Part shown: one piece after another, positions 12,277 to 27,900 of the stretch
How the letters are laid out: every line of letters starts with the position of its first letter
How positions within the stretch are numbered: position 1 is the first letter of the stretch
Source of the DNA: Megalonaias nervosa
Taxonomy: Eukaryota > Mollusca > Bivalvia > Unionida > Unionidae
Direction: 5' to 3'
Assembly: GCA_016617855.1 (NCBI GenBank)
Contig: JAECUM010003660.1
Coordinates: 62,001-126,000 of the forward strand
DNA length: 64,000 bases
Notes under the pieces: generated by a model
Databases searched by the model: none
Told to the model about the DNA's origin: nothing
What the model saw: the letters and a program-made list of their open reading frames with translations, nothing else
Translations under genes and position numbers: made by a program

Positions 12277-15200
12277 TCACACACGCACACACACACAGGT
12301 ATAATAATGGACAGCTATATCCATTGCACCAATTTACTTTATGCTATCCGTCAGATTATGATGTAGTTATCTAAATATTAAAAAAAAAATTTTCAGGAAG
12401 CTACTCTCCAAAGATTTCGGGACATTATATTTCATCGCATCATTCCAGAACTTCCAAAATATTTCAGAAGTGTCCCAAACTTGCCATTAGTGTAAGTATT
12501 ATTAGAAAATAATGTCACTGTTAAGTATTAAGAAAAGATATCATTTGCTTATGATCTTTGAGTTGTTATTGAGCTATTCAGTGTTCTGTGAAATATTTGA
12601 ATACCTCATGTAATTTTTTCTTTGTTATTGTGTTTGAGGTCAGGAATCAAAGAAAGATGAGTTCTGCTTCAAGAGGCTTTTCTTTTGGAAAAAGTTGTAA
12701 TGCAAAGAATGGAAAGCTTTGTTTGTTTTGACTTAGAACTTCAATTCAGGGCTGTTCCATTAAAACATATATGCCCGCAGGAGATGGCACTTTGAAAAAA
12801 CTTATGTAGGAGGTTGTGTTTCAAGCTGTTTTAATTCCGACAGTGTAGGTGTGGTTAGGAAAATCACTTCTATTGTGGCTTGTGACAACAAATCGGAAAT
12901 CACACATGGGGTTGTTGGAAAAAAAATTAATATACTTTTAAAATTGCATATAACCCCCTCTTAGCAGTATAACTTGTGGCAAATCAACCTACAGGAGCCA
13001 GAAATGCTGATGTGATGCAAGATGCACCATATTTGTACGACTTGATGAACTTTGAAATAAATTGCATCAATAAGAATCTAAACAGAAATTAAACAGTAAG
13101 AATATTTATTTTATTAAAATACCTAAGTCTGAAGAAGCAGAGTATGCAAACATGCCAACCATTATGCTTTCGGCATAATCATTATGCTTTTTTTCACTAA
13201 AGTATGCCTTATGCATGCCCATATATGGATTACGCATTTTCGGTAAATCAGTAATTTATTTTCTTATTTTTATCATCATCCCATTAATCCCAGAGACCAT
13301 ATTCTAGAAAGACGACTTCTGCATACTATGACATAAGAGTACGCTTGTCCGTAAACATGCATGCACTTTCCTAATAGTATTAATATGTTGTATTTATAGC
13401 AGCTGACCTGTTTCCAACAAACGTGCTGGTTTCTACTTTCAAACTTTTGACCTCGGATTCATTGTTATGATTCATGTTTGTTAGAGGACAAGTCTATAGA
13501 GCACTATAGGTCATGTCTAATGTACAATAGACCTGCATATACTTTCCTCACACTACCATTATATTCTATTTATAGCAGCTGTATGGCTTAGGAGAAAACA
13601 GACTGGTTTTCTAATGTTTCATCTCTGCTCTCAGATTCTTTGTTCTAATTCATATTTGGTACAGAACCAGTCTGTAGGTATTTGGTGCTAAAAGTCAAGT
13701 CAGTTTTATTCTAGTTGATGTGTGCGTTAGAGCAAAAATATTTTTCAAATAATTTCACAGATGGATTAAAAAAAAACATAAAACCGATTCTTCCAAAGAT
13801 TTAAAGATGAATACACAAATGACATAATACAGCATTCCATTCTAGGCAGCTTCATGCCCATTGCAGGCTGTGTGGAAAGGATTTTAATATTGGTTATGGT
13901 TTTAAATTTGATGTGGAAAAACTCTTGAAAACAAAGAAACACATTGAACTAGCTCGTCTTACTAATTCCAATACTAAGGTAACTTCTTTTTTACGACAGA
14001 ACTCAGTTGTGGACATGAATGATATAAATGCAGAGGTGTTATTTACCGAGTGCTTAATAGAACACGGACTACCTCTAGTGGTAGAAGATTACGTTGAGCC
14101 TTTGTTCAAATGGATATTTCCTGATTCCAAAATTGCAGAAAAGATGCATGTGCAAGAGCAAAATCATCTAACTGTTACGAGTCTGTGCTCTTAAGATAAG
14201 TAACAAAAAAGAGTGAAGACAACAAGCTTTGTAAAATTTGACAAATAATTTATTTCCCTAGAATACAAAGTGACAAAAATGAGAAAAAAGAACTTACGGT
14301 TTTACGAATTAAATCCAAAACTAATCTAAGAATTGAAACACAAGTCCTATCAATGAAAAGTTATAAGTGAATCTCAGTTCAAATCTCGATGAAATTCAAG
14401 ATGGAAAGCGATGACATGTAATAAATAGTCAGCATTGTGCTGATGTGTCAACAGTCTCTTGTTGAACCACAGAAAATATTTTTCCAGTTTTGAATTCCGT
14501 ATAAATTCCAGTGAATGTCTTTGTCCAAGAATTATATCAGAGCACTTTTGTATTTCCAGAGAAAATAATCACTTGAATTCAGTAATTTGAAGAAAATAAA
14601 ATTCAGCCCAAACTTGTCACAACATAATACAACTTAACATGTCAGATGTTAAAGCACAACTGACAGAATTCTTATCAAAACACCAGTTATATACCTAACT
14701 AAGACACAAAACAGATTCCCATATGAGGGTCAAAAGTTCATCCTTCTGGAAAAAATAGAAGTTTGTTTACCAATTAACACATGCTTAACGTCACATAGTC
14801 CAGGTATGACCTGACTCAACACTCTAAGAAAGATATAAAAAAATAATTAAAAAAAGTTGTTTACCAAAACTGCCACTGATTTTAAAACAAGGTCAGAAAC
14901 TAGATATAATGTTTCTATTATTATTTGTTTACGTCAATGAAATAAAAAATTAAAAAATATCAGTCAGGTCAAACAGAACTGAACTCAATGTTACATTATA
15001 ATAGCATGTAATGGAATTAAAAAATTTAAAACTAACAAACAAACAATTAAATTAAATATACATAACATAATATTGTTCGATGTTTAGCAGAAGATACTTC
15101 ACTTAAAATTGCAGAAGCCATGAAACTTGGACCGTTTAGTATTGCCACAGATGGGAGTAGTGATTATGATGACAAAAATTTGTACTCAGTCTGTGTAAGA

Positions 15201-18200
15201 GACTTTGACAATGAAAAGGGCAAAGTCATAGGGTTCTTCTTTCATTACCAGAATTAACAGTAGATTCCACTGGAGAAAACATTTTTGATTTGCTTGATAA
15301 TGGTTTGAATAAACATAACATAAGTTGGCAGGACTGTATGGGGTTTTCAGCTGATAATGCGTCAGTGATGACTGGAATTCATAAAGGAGTTGCATTCTGT
15401 ATTTTGAAAATGTCTCCATCAGTGTACATAACCGGTTGTCCCTATCATTTGATGCACCTTGCTGCAGGAAAGGCTGCTGATAAATTAGAAGGAGAATTCT
15501 TGAAGCATCAAGTTGGCATTCTTCCTAACAATGTACTTCATGTGGACAGAGTTGATGTGCAATGGCACCTTATTTCCCAGCCGAAAGATCCAATAACTGG
15601 AAAATATAAATTTCCTCTTCTTGGTCAGGTTATGAAAAGAATATTGGTTCTTTACCATTCTAATGCTGAATGTGAGAGATTGTTCAGTATTGTTAACACA
15701 AATAAAACTGAATTCAGTTCCAGGCTTAGTAACCCAGTGCATAGTGCTCTGCTGGTGTGCAAAATATTCATAGTCTCAGCTGGTACAAATTGTTTAGAAA
15801 TGTAACATGACAATCTGTTGCTTTTTAAAGCTAAAAGTGCTACATATGAAAACTTAAGCAGTAAACGATGTTAAAAGACCAGAGGGGTAAATAAATCATT
15901 TTGTACATATGCTCATTGAATTTTTATCTTGTTATTTGTGGAGTACTCTTTTCTGCTCAGATTACTCTTTTTGTCCACTTGGATTACACTTTTTCCTGAC
16001 CAGGGGTTGGCAGGTATGACTATGGCATTGATGGACTTAAAACTTTAATACAGCATTATGGAACAGAAACGAAACTTGGCTTAGTGTGCAGCAAAACACT
16101 GATTCAAGAAAGAAACTTTGGCAGAGTTCATCTTAGTGAAAACTCTTGCTTTGGAACAGAGATATCCAAGAGACAATACCAATGAAAATTGAGCATCACA
16201 AATATAAAGAACAGTTTCCTAACTTATTCAAGCTAGTTATGCATATGCCCCTTCAGTCAGTGCAAGGAGGTTCTGAGAACATAACAATATTCATACACAG
16301 ATGAGGACCATATTAAATTCAGAAACAGTCAGCAGATTAACGCTTACAGAGATCATCAGAAAAACCCTGAATGACATCATATTTAGGCATGTGCAGAGCT
16401 CTGGTTGGTAGAGCCTCAGTGGCAGTGAAGGAGTGATACAAACTCTTATTATGCAAATATATTACCAAATGAACCACATGCTCACTGTGTGCAAAAATCA
16501 AATGGCATTAAGCATTATAAGGGACTGACTTATCTGTATAGATTATAATCAAGAATGGATAAAAATTGTCTTTGTGTTTGGTTATTGTTATATATATTTC
16601 TCTCATGCTGACTTTCTGCAGGCCATTATTTATTTCAAATTGGATTGCTGTTATCTATCACAAATTATTTTGAAGCAGTGTCATTAAATAATGATTGATG
16701 AATAAAGACTGTTGATGTCATTCAGATATATGGATTTTATACTATTATGTGCATCCAGTCCTTTTTACTATCTCTTCTAGTTTACTGTTACGACTATGCT
16801 CTCATTCTGTTTTCTTGCCAACTCAGTTTTTGTAGTGTATTATTGTCAACAGGTAAATCTGCTTAACTTTGTGGTAAAACCTAAAACTAGTAATTAACAA
16901 GAAGTGACTAACAGTAAAAGTGGGTCAGGTTCATGGATGCAGAAATTAATGTCATATTTCTGAGTGTTGCTAGAAACAAGAGAATAGTAAAAAACAGATG
17001 CATTGTGGAAAGTTGTTGGACCAGCACTTGCATTGTCACCACATAATCCATTTAAATGAGATTATTATTTCTGCATCTTCCTATCGTTATTTTGCCAGTG
17101 ATAAAAACTTCCTGATCAAATGTTATTTGTTTCTTCCACGATTTATGCATGTCAAGAATTTGTACTGTACCATTTAAAAGCTTATGTAATCGACACAAAA
17201 ATTGAATTGTTTGAGAAGGAACTTTTAAAGAAATCACTGATGCTATGAGTCCTGGCAATATAGTCTCCCATTAAAAACACATGTATTTGAAGTAGCCGTG
17301 ATAGTAATTTAGGATGCAAATGTATTAATTTCATCTTTAGTATATTAAACTTTGAATCTGATTCACAGATATAGACAACTCTGGAGTAAACATCATCAGT
17401 TTTAGAACAAGTTTTACTGGCTTTAAACCAAGTTCATAATCTGAATCAGATTGAATGATAGTTCCAAAAGAAGATATAATTCTTTTTTCAACTTAGCAGT
17501 AAAATATGGAGTAGGCCTATGGTCCTTCTGCCATCCAGTCCAGGAAACCCCCTATGTGGCCATGCCCAATGATGTCATGTTGATAATTCCTATAAAGCTA
17601 GAGGGGACATCTTTTGAGGATTTTGATTTCAATAGAGCCTTAACAGAGTGGAGCAGTAAGAAGAGAGATGGATATTTAAGTATTAGATAAATACTGAACT
17701 ATGTCCATTCCCTCCTCTGTCCCTTATTTTCTGATGTCACCTCTCCCGTTATTTTGACAGTGGGGAGCCCCCCTCCTCTTATCCTGGTAGCATATCTACA
17801 AGGGTGATAACTTAACCAGGTTATTTGATTTTATTGGTCTTGTGTTATCCCATGGTATTTGTGTTACTTGGACATTATTTTACAGCATGATTGGTCATCA
17901 TGGCCTAAGAAAGCATATGACGATTGGGAGTTGATGAACTCTTAGTTTATTGGAAACATGGAATTCAAGTAGAATACATTGATAAATTTAGAGGTTTTCT
18001 GTCTTGGAACTCAGTCCCCTTATACACATTCTCAGGTTGATAGACAATTGGTATAATAGTAGTTAGATAAAAATGTGACAAATTCATATAGATTACATGT
18101 CTAAAACAAGACAAACGGTATGGGAGGATAAAGTCACCAGAACAGACTGGAGCAGAGAAATATATTATAGTAACAATGATGAGCATAAGTGAGCCCAGTT

Positions 18201-19020
18201 TTTTCATGTGTGAGACATTTTTTTCTCAGGTTGAATAAGAAATAATATCAAATGGGAGGATAATAAATGGTGTGCAGCTAACTAAAAATGAAGGAAACTA
18301 CTCAAAAGATGAATTAAATCTATTTTAACCCCTGTTCAGGTGATTATATCTGTTCTGCTCTGTTCCTGAAACAGTATGGCTGAAAAAAAAATCGTGCAAA
18401 TATAGAAATCAGAAAATTTATTGGCAGATTATGTTTATGCTTCTGCCCTAGACTTCAAAAGTTAAAACACAGCTGCTCGGATCATCCTTAGAGTACCATG
18501 ATCAGAGCACACCTCCCCCCTGCTCTGTACCCTACACTGGCTATCCATACGATCCAGAATCAAACACAAAATTTGTTCTCTGTGCTACGTTTCACTGATG
18601 GGCTCCAGTCCAACATACCTATCTGACCTCACCCATGTGTACACACCAGCCAGATACTTACACTCCTCTTCTGACACACATATTCTCATTATTCACTATG
18701 AAAATGAAGTCACATGGACAACGTTCTTTTGCAAACCAGGGCCCAGCAATATGGAACGAATTGCCCACTGAACTTAGACACAAAGACACAGTGATCTCAT
18801 TCAAGAGCGCTCTTAAAACTCAACTATTTCAACTGCAAGAACAGACTTAAAGACCTAATAATGTTTCCTTACCTTAAATATTTTCAGCATGTTTTCTGTT
18901 TTCTAATTTCATGGTGTTTGTTTTTTTTTGTAATCATATCATTATATATGTGAAACTTTAGGTGTTGTCTAATGTTGTAAAGTGCTTAGAGCTTGTAAAG
19001 ATTAGGCGCTATACGAAGTC

Positions 19021-19061
<41 letters not shown>

Positions 19062-22000
19062 GATTATAATAGGCAAAGTGTACAGACTATGTGATAAAAG
19101 AGTAACAAGAAATCACAGCATCTGATCATACATTTATAGAAATACCAGATTTAACTGTCATTAAAATCAAAAGCAGCATGTCAGAGAACAAAGAAAATTT
19201 AGCAGAAGATAACAAACACTGAAATAAAAATATGTATGATATATAAGAATCCAGTGTAGGTTATATCCAGTCGGCTGTCATTTAAATCACTACCATCACA
19301 ATATTAAAATCGCTTCCACCACCCACTAACCCCTAGCCAAAAATTATGTAAAATAATATGCAATGTTTTCAGTTAAAATACATCTGTCAGTGTATCACAA
19401 TTTTTTTAAAAATTGCTTCATCTGTTGTGGGTTGGTTAAATTTGAAAGTGTCTTCCCCCCCCCGGGGGCTGTATGTTTTACTGGAACAGCCCTCAGCATA
19501 ATTGATGAGTAATCTCTCAGAACTGGTGTTTGTATGATCAGTTTATTTTTTAGTTTTGAGTTTTTGTTTGGAAAAGAGGGTGATTTATATTCAGTCAATA
19601 AATGTTTGTTATAATCTAGTCCTAAAGAAAACTGTACAGTTCACTTCTCATTCTTTATTCTTCTAGATATCTACCATCATCTTCATTTTGCTATCACAGG
19701 ATGCATGCTGGTGGTTGCTTGCATGAAAAACTATAATTGAGACATGATCCATTAAATAACTATTACTGGTAGATGATGCCTATTTGATGACTAAATTTTA
19801 TATATACATTTTTAAAATTATTTTTCTTTAGACTTCAAATAACCTACTACTGTTTTCAATAATGTGTTAATAAAGCAATGTCATTGAATATTTGGCAAGT
19901 CCTAGTTCATTTGTTTTAGCTTTATTAACTGATGCTATTGGCTACAACATTTCAACACAACTGATTACAGTGTTAAGAATTCCCCACACGATGGTGTTAA
20001 TGGTATTTATGAATCGGGAACTGAGGATGGCACAAGACCAGCTATTTTCTATACCAATGTTAGAAGACCTGAAGATAAGTAAGTTTTATATTTTTGCAAG
20101 TTATCCATAATTCATAGATATGAACTAGGTACTGTTTACCTAATTTTTTTGCAGCTACTAAATTTAAATGTTTTAAGATGTGAGACAATTTAGAAGCAAT
20201 AAGGTTTCTTTAATCTGTCACAGATCCTCTAATAGTCCAAAATTTATTATATTTGAAGCTGTATAATTTTGGTTATTTGATCCTCTCATGAACTCAAAGA
20301 AAATTAAATAGCCTAAGAAATATATGTTTCCAGCTTACACTAAGGAAGTAGTATTTTTCTTCATCATCACCATACCCAATGTTTGTAAGTGGTATAGTTC
20401 CTACAGATGGTGAGAGACATAAAGCCTGTGTAAACATTAGTACATTTAAAAGTGTATTTTGTTAACATTTTCACATCACAATAATGCCATGTTTGTAAAA
20501 GGAAAAATCTGTTTCTTGATATTGACTGCTCACTTAAGATAACATTGTTTTATGTAGAATTATTTTTTAATTAGGTTAATTGTAGCAGTATATAACATAT
20601 TTGTGGTCAATCTGGAATAATGAATTCCATAGTTTATTAAGTTGCAATAGTTGAATTTACTTATATGCTTTTTATACTTTCCTTTTGACTTATACAGCTT
20701 CTTTTTGTAAAAATGGAATACTTTACCATTTGTTTTCATGATATTATTATAAATTATCAAATGCAGAACTAGATGATGCCAGTACTTCATCATATTATTA
20801 TAAATTGATCAAAAGCAGAACTAGATGATGCCAGTACTTCATCATATTATTATAAATTGATCAAAAGCAGAACTAGATGATGCCAGTGCTTTAATTGACT
20901 TGATTTGTTCTGTAAAAATACCTGTATTTTCTGTGTTCGAAGCTTGCGTAAAATTTTAGCCATTTCATGCAATTTGAGAGACAGAAGGTGGAAATTGTAA
21001 TGACTTTATATCATAGCTTTATTGCTGTGCTGAGGTCACTGGAAATGGTACATACAAAAAGGATACATTGAAGCAATATTTATCATGATAGAAATCATAA
21101 ATTGGGCAGGTTTTCCCCCAAAAAATTAACAGTAAGACTTGATTTGAGCAAATTGAGGCAGTAAAAGAACTGGTATGAGTTGTATGCACTTAGCTGTTTC
21201 TAAGACCATGAATGATAATTGTTATCCTTAATGATGAATACAAGAAAAGCCATTAAAAGGGGACATTTCTGGGGTATTTTGTTTACAAATGTATGATTAT
21301 CAAATGTGTTTAATTTTCATACATGTGCTGTTGGGGTGATTGAAATTGTTGTTCCTTTTATTTGCATTTTTAAGTTTGACCCTGAAAGTTAAAAGTACAG
21401 AATGACTATACAATATATGTTGGATATTGCTTGTGCTTTTTCAATTGTAGTCCTACGTTTTCAATGGTTGCCATGACATTACATGAAACTGTTCCTGGCC
21501 ACCATTTAGAGGTATGTGCTTTCTTAAATTTAATTAATTTTATCTTTTCAGATATTCATTCCCTGGTCCATTAAGTGTAACCATTATTAGTTATAGAAAT
21601 GGGAAAAAGACGGGCCCAATGCACCAGGTCATAAAGTCGGGTCATTTAAAAAATATCAGTGATCTTGAAAAAACCTTAAATTTTCCTTGTTACATAATCA
21701 GAAAACCACGATTTCTAGTTTCCTTTTCCACTTAAAAAACCCCCAAAATAACATGTCTGCTGCTCAAAATACAGTTAAGTGAACAAGGAAATTGCAGAAA
21801 AACATGCAATAATCTGACTCAATAGTGACTGATTCAAAGTTAGTAATACTGGAAAAATGAATATTTATTGTACAAAATACATAAATCCATGACCCAAGTG
21901 CCTTTGATTATCACCTATCTCTACTGTCATGAGTGTTCCATACTAGTTTTTGAACTCAAAGTGCTGAACTAACCTTTCTTCTCTAGCAGTTATTTTGACC

Positions 22001-24824
22001 AATTGAATCTACTTTCTTCCTCCCTGTACACTACCTATGCTTTTATTTTCTTTTGGTACATGTTCTATCAGTGATCATTGCCAATGTGTTCTATCAGTGA
22101 TCATTGCCAATATGTTCTATCAGTGATCATTGCCAATGTGTTCTTGATTGTTTCCCAACTAATCAAAGTTAGTAGACACTTATGTCAGTCAGTCAAATGG
22201 ATCACCTTATGCTTCCTTGGCAATGAGCACACATGGTCCAATAAACCTAATTGCACTCAGTTCAGTCAGCATAAAATCAACCATAACACTATTTTTGTTT
22301 TTGTGGGTCTTTTTATTCACCCTACAGATACCATAGAGGGAGCTTTCTTGTATGCTAAAGATGAAGGGTAAAGGTCAAAGGTCAGTCCTAAACGGATGCC
22401 TGTGTAACACTATTTATGCAGCACAACATAAATCAGTGCAATGCTAACTCAATCCAACAGGAATGCAATAATGTGTAAATCTGTCTCTTCATGGCAGGAA
22501 AATCGTCTAAATTCTTGATAGTGGCTATTAGTCGTTGTCATGTAACAGTCGAGGACAGTCTCAAAGGTCCAGACCATTTGTCATGGTTGAACCACAATGT
22601 TAAGTGTAAGTTTGATTTGCAATGTTCGATAACAACAATTTTTTTCGGGGCCCCAACTGGCCTAGTGGTCTAAAGCACTCACCATTACGGATCACTGCCA
22701 TCTCACCTCTGTCTGCGTGGGTTCGAGTCTCAGCTTCGGCCAATGTGGATATGTGAGAAAGCTTGCCAGTAGCTTCTCGTGGGTTGGTGGTTCTTTCCGG
22801 GGTTTTACCAGGTTCTTCCTCCACCATTAATACTGGCCGCCATGTATAGCCTATCCTGTGTTGAAGAATGGCATTAAGCCCTACAACAACAACAAAAGTT
22901 TTTCTGCAAGTATGAAGACCCATATATATTCAGAATTAATATCAGCAAATAATTTAAGTGCCAATAATTCGTCAGTTTTCCTGAAGACACCTGTATCAGG
23001 TGAATCCCCTCCACCATAAAAATCCCAATTTATCCCTGCTTATATGGGTGTGAATAATATTCTGTTCAATTAAAACATCAACTTTAGATATTAGTAGTTG
23101 AAGTAGAAGCACTACTAGTAGTTTTGCTGCTGCCATTGTTGTTTTTGTTATTGTCATCATCATTGTTGTTGTCAGTGTTATTATATTAGAAGATACGGTA
23201 ATAGTCTATTTAATGTTACTAATAATAACACTACTACTACTACTATGACTACAATGACTACTGATATTGTCACTCTCCATCACCCAAAATTTCATAGGGT
23301 TTATAGGAATGTGAATAATAATCTCTGAAATGCTACTATTGGGTTTATTTAATGATAATGATAAATGCAGTTTTATTTGTGATCATTATTTCAACAGCTG
23401 GATCATCACACCAAAATATATTGTAAATAAATTAATAAATTTACTCATTAATAATTGACAAGGTGATATACAGCGTATTTATTAGAGGAATGAAAGAATA
23501 GAAAATTTGAAGCTGTGCATTTTAAAAAATGGATAATTTGCCGTGGTCATTTGGTACAAACATAATTGCCTTAGAAAGTGTTGGAGCTTATCTTTGCTGG
23601 GTGTAATAAGTATGATTTTGTTTGTTTTTACTGTTTGGTCAGTCACTAGCTGCAAAATTCTGAATAACTTAATTTGTGTATGTTATTAAAACTGGTAAAG
23701 CATTAAAAATGAAGTTATTTGATGTGGTTAGACATACACTTTGCAGTATTTAAGTATATACAAGCCTGTATTCAAGGTAATGTTAAGCATAGAAAGTCAT
23801 TTTTTCTGTCTGTGTTTCTATTGTGCTTCCTTCTTTTCTAATCTTGCTGATATCTGCGAAACAGAAAGGTAAGGACCCCCAAAAATGGCCTGAGAACTTC
23901 AGTTTCCGTAAAATATTGTTTAATATTGATGTGTATTAAAAAATGATGCTTTACATCATACACTGGTATTGCATTAAAAAATTAAAAATAAATAGAATAT
24001 TGCTGACAGGGCTGTAACGCTTTAAAATAGAGGTTAGAACATGATAAAGATCACAACTTTTATACTAAAGAATACATTCCTGACATACGACTGAGGCCGC
24101 TAGATCTTAAGCATGTAGGATTTGCATGCCTTTTAACTTTTCTTTTATTCCACCTCCTTTATTTGATACCAAAGATACAATTAATGTGATAATACAAAGG
24201 AGGTAATCTTTTAATTCATGCAACAATACAACAAATACTTCCACAAGTCAAGTATCAAAACATGGTTGACACTTACCGGTAATTAGGATCTCAGAGAAAC
24301 ACTCATGGACATAGCAGTTACGGTAAATTGACACATTTTATGTTTAAATACAAGAGGACACATTGCATTTATGAAGATCACACTTAAAAGGAACTTAAAG
24401 ATAGAACTGAAACACAAATTTCACTTGATAAAAATTATTTAATTGGTATTTATTTTTTGAAGTACTGTCTCCACTAGGCGTGACATTTTCATTGATCAAA
24501 ATTTCTTTGAATGTCATTATTTATGGCATACTAAGAATGTTGTTTGGAAAGAAAATGTAACAAATTATATGACTTCTTATTAAAAGTAGATAATTCCATA
24601 ATGTTTATTAAAATTTCCATGTCCTATCTACTGTTTTTGATGATAAAATGAGTGGCATGTCAAAAGTTTTATTTACCAATTTTGATCTTAATTTTCTTCA
24701 AGTTCAACAAGTAGGGATCAAGTTGGTGGTATTTTCTTGTTTAAAAAATGGGATAATTGCCTGATCCCATGTTACAAGCAGGTTTGCAAGTTATCTGGGT
24801 GCGAGTTGTCGAGGGAGTGGTGTG

Positions 24825-24910
<86 letters not shown>

Positions 24911-27900
24911 CTTTAATATATTCTGGTGAACATTTAGGCATTAATAATGTTAATACTTTATTTAGTTTGTTAGGTGAGGTAAATAAAATTCCTTAAGAAT
25001 AGAAATTCCATCATTGAAGTATAATACAGGGACTTGAAACAGTTTGATGAGGAAAAGTTATTAAATGATTTGGTTTGTAAAACCTTCCACTCAGTCTGCA
25101 ATATAGCTGATGTCAACACTGCTTTAGACAAATGGTATTGGATGTTCAATGCAGCCTTAGACAAGCATGCCCCAATTAAAACAAAAAGGGTTAAACACCA
25201 GATTACATCCAAGTGGATTACCCCTGAAATCAATGAGGCTAGGCACCTAAGAGATGATTTCCACAAGAAAAAAGACATGAAAAACTACAGAAAGTGGAGG
25301 AATAAAGCCAAGCACCTGCTAGGTTATAGGCAAAAGAGAACTATGTACTATAAACAGGCTATTGATGAAAGTAAGAATACAAGGACATTGTGGAAGCATC
25401 GAAAAGAGCTGAACCTGCTAAAAAACCAGTTGTTTTCCACCTACACTTAAGCAAAATAATGATATAGCAACATCTGTACAAGACATTGTGGAAATGTTCA
25501 ACAATTTCTTCTTAAGCATCTCCAGTAATGGCATTCAAAACCAGACTAACATCCCAATTGAACTTGATGCTCTTTTATCATTTATAAGAACTAAAATTCC
25601 TGATGATAATTATTTTTCAGTAGCTAATGTTAATGAAGCTAATGTTTTTGATAAGCTCATTAAGGTGAATATTAATAAATCCTCTGGTTTGGATGGTATT
25701 GGTCCACAAATTCTTAAAATTGCTGCACCAGTAATAACAAAGTCATTAATGCATATCATAAACTTGAGTATAATGAGTGGTAATTTTCCAGAAACTCTGA
25801 AATGTGCAAAGGTTACACCTGTCTTTAAGAAAGGAGAAAAGGAGGATCCAGGGAATTACAGACCAGTATCAATTCTACCTGTATTGTCAAAATTATTTGA
25901 AAAACAAGTAGCCATTCAGGTCTATAAATATTTGGAAACTTACTCTCAATTTCATAAAGCACAATCAGGTTTTAGAAAGTACCGCTCATGCCAAGCAGAA
26001 CTTACCAAATTAATTGATCTTTGGCTGAAGGAAATGGTTAATGGACATTAAGACTGGGATTGTTTTCCTTGACTTCAAGAAAGCCTTTGATCTTGTTGAT
26101 CATGAAATTCAGCTGCAAAAGTTGAACTGTTATAGGTTCAGCAGTCCTTCTTTAAACTGGTTTAGATCATACCAAAACCAAAGGTCTCAACAAGTAAGCA
26201 TTGGCAATGTTAGCTCTCAAACTTGCACTATTCATTCAGGAGTCCCTCAAGGCTCAATTTAGGCCCTCTCCTCTTTTTTATCCATATCAGTGATCTACCA
26301 TTAAATAATGAATCCACAAATACAGATTTGTTTGCAGACAATGCAACCTTGTATACATCTAGTTCTGATACTGAAGTTATCCAAAATAGATTAAACTTAG
26401 ACCTAATTAGAGTCCAAAACTGGGCACAACAAAATAGGATGGTAATTAATGAAGGTAAAACAAAGTGTATGATTTTGGGGACATCACAAAAGCTACACAA
26501 GTTAGGGAACCCAGAACTATCTCTTGCAATAAATAATCATCAGTTAGAAAATGTCAAACATGAAAAGCTTTTAGGTGTGTCTGTCGATAATAATTTGCAA
26601 TGGGATGACAATATTGATAAGCTTTGTAAAACACTGTCATACAAAATTGCCCTACTAAGCAGAATCGAGAAATATTTACCTATGGAAACAAGCAATCTGT
26701 TCTGCAAGTCATATATTCTTCCAGCATTGTTGTTCAGATGTATGGGGAAACTAAATCTCAGCTTGACAGGATTTATAAACTCAGAAACGACCATACTTAT
26801 AATTTTAGATGCATTTATTGATCATTCCTCAAAAGCATTGTTTACAGAACTCAAATGGTTCACAATATATAAAAGGATAGATTTTCACAAGGCAGTTCTT
26901 ATATATAAATGTCTACATGGAATTGCACCAGAGTATCTTCAGGACTTATTCAGGCCTTTTTCAACACAATGCCAGTTGAGATCAATATCACATGGAAACC
27001 TTCTAGCACCAAAACCAAGAACAGAGCAATTTAAAAAGAGCTTCCAATACTCTGGTACAGTTCTGTGGAACAAGCTCATCATTTAAGTTATTTGGTTAGT
27101 GTTAATGACTCCATTTCTTGTGCCATTGCCAAATAAAGTTCATCCATAGCAATCACAAAGTTTATTAATCTCTGTATGAGATATTAAAGTTAAGAGTATG
27201 TCACTGAATGAATCTGACTTTTAGAACACTGCTTTGTCACTCTCTATTGGTAAAGCATCAAAAATGAGGCTACATGCCTGGTTAATAAAGCCTGACATTT
27301 AATTATAAAAAAAACAAGCAAGCAATGATCATATGTACTTATGAATACCATCAATCAAAATTAGATAATTGGCAAATAAGCAAGGTCTTTCTAAAATAGC
27401 TTACCTACAAGCATTTAATTTACTAATAATTTGCCTTAATAGCAGGTTCTTTTGTGTGGTGCAAAGATTTCATATAAGCTTATTGTCAGCCTCAATCAAC
27501 ACCAGTGTGCCTGTCAAGTATTGTTTTAACCTTGCATGCCCATGGAACATTTTCTGAGTCATGGTCTTACAGTCAGCCCACTACGGTATTTGCTAATCAT
27601 CATCTGTGCCAGCATGTGTCAGAAATTTAGCAACTAAAATATATTTCAGAGTTTGAAATGAGTTTGCTGGAAAAAGAATGATATTAAAAAGCAAAATTTG
27701 TGACTAAAAGTTAGTCTTGAAGGCATTCTGGTATGATACTAAAGTTTCTGTTTTGAGGAGTATAACTGTAGTTGATCTGCAATTTAATATGATAATTGAA
27801 ATGGTTGTAACTCACTGAGTATTCATAACACACCACAACTCAGCAATGCTTCTACTACAGTTGTAATGCAACAAAATGGTTGTAACTCTATCATAACCAT

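Noticed and set aside
12062..12374. Three overlapping Ile-Tyr-rich open frames
   Set aside because: Created by a (TA)n microsatellite.
19892..20110. 72-codon open frame on the + strand
   Set aside because: A shadow frame over the DUF885 exon at 19971-20078, which is read in another phase.
22600..22923. 107-codon minus-strand open frame
   Set aside because: It lies across the SINE at 22647-22897, antisense to it, and has no domain.
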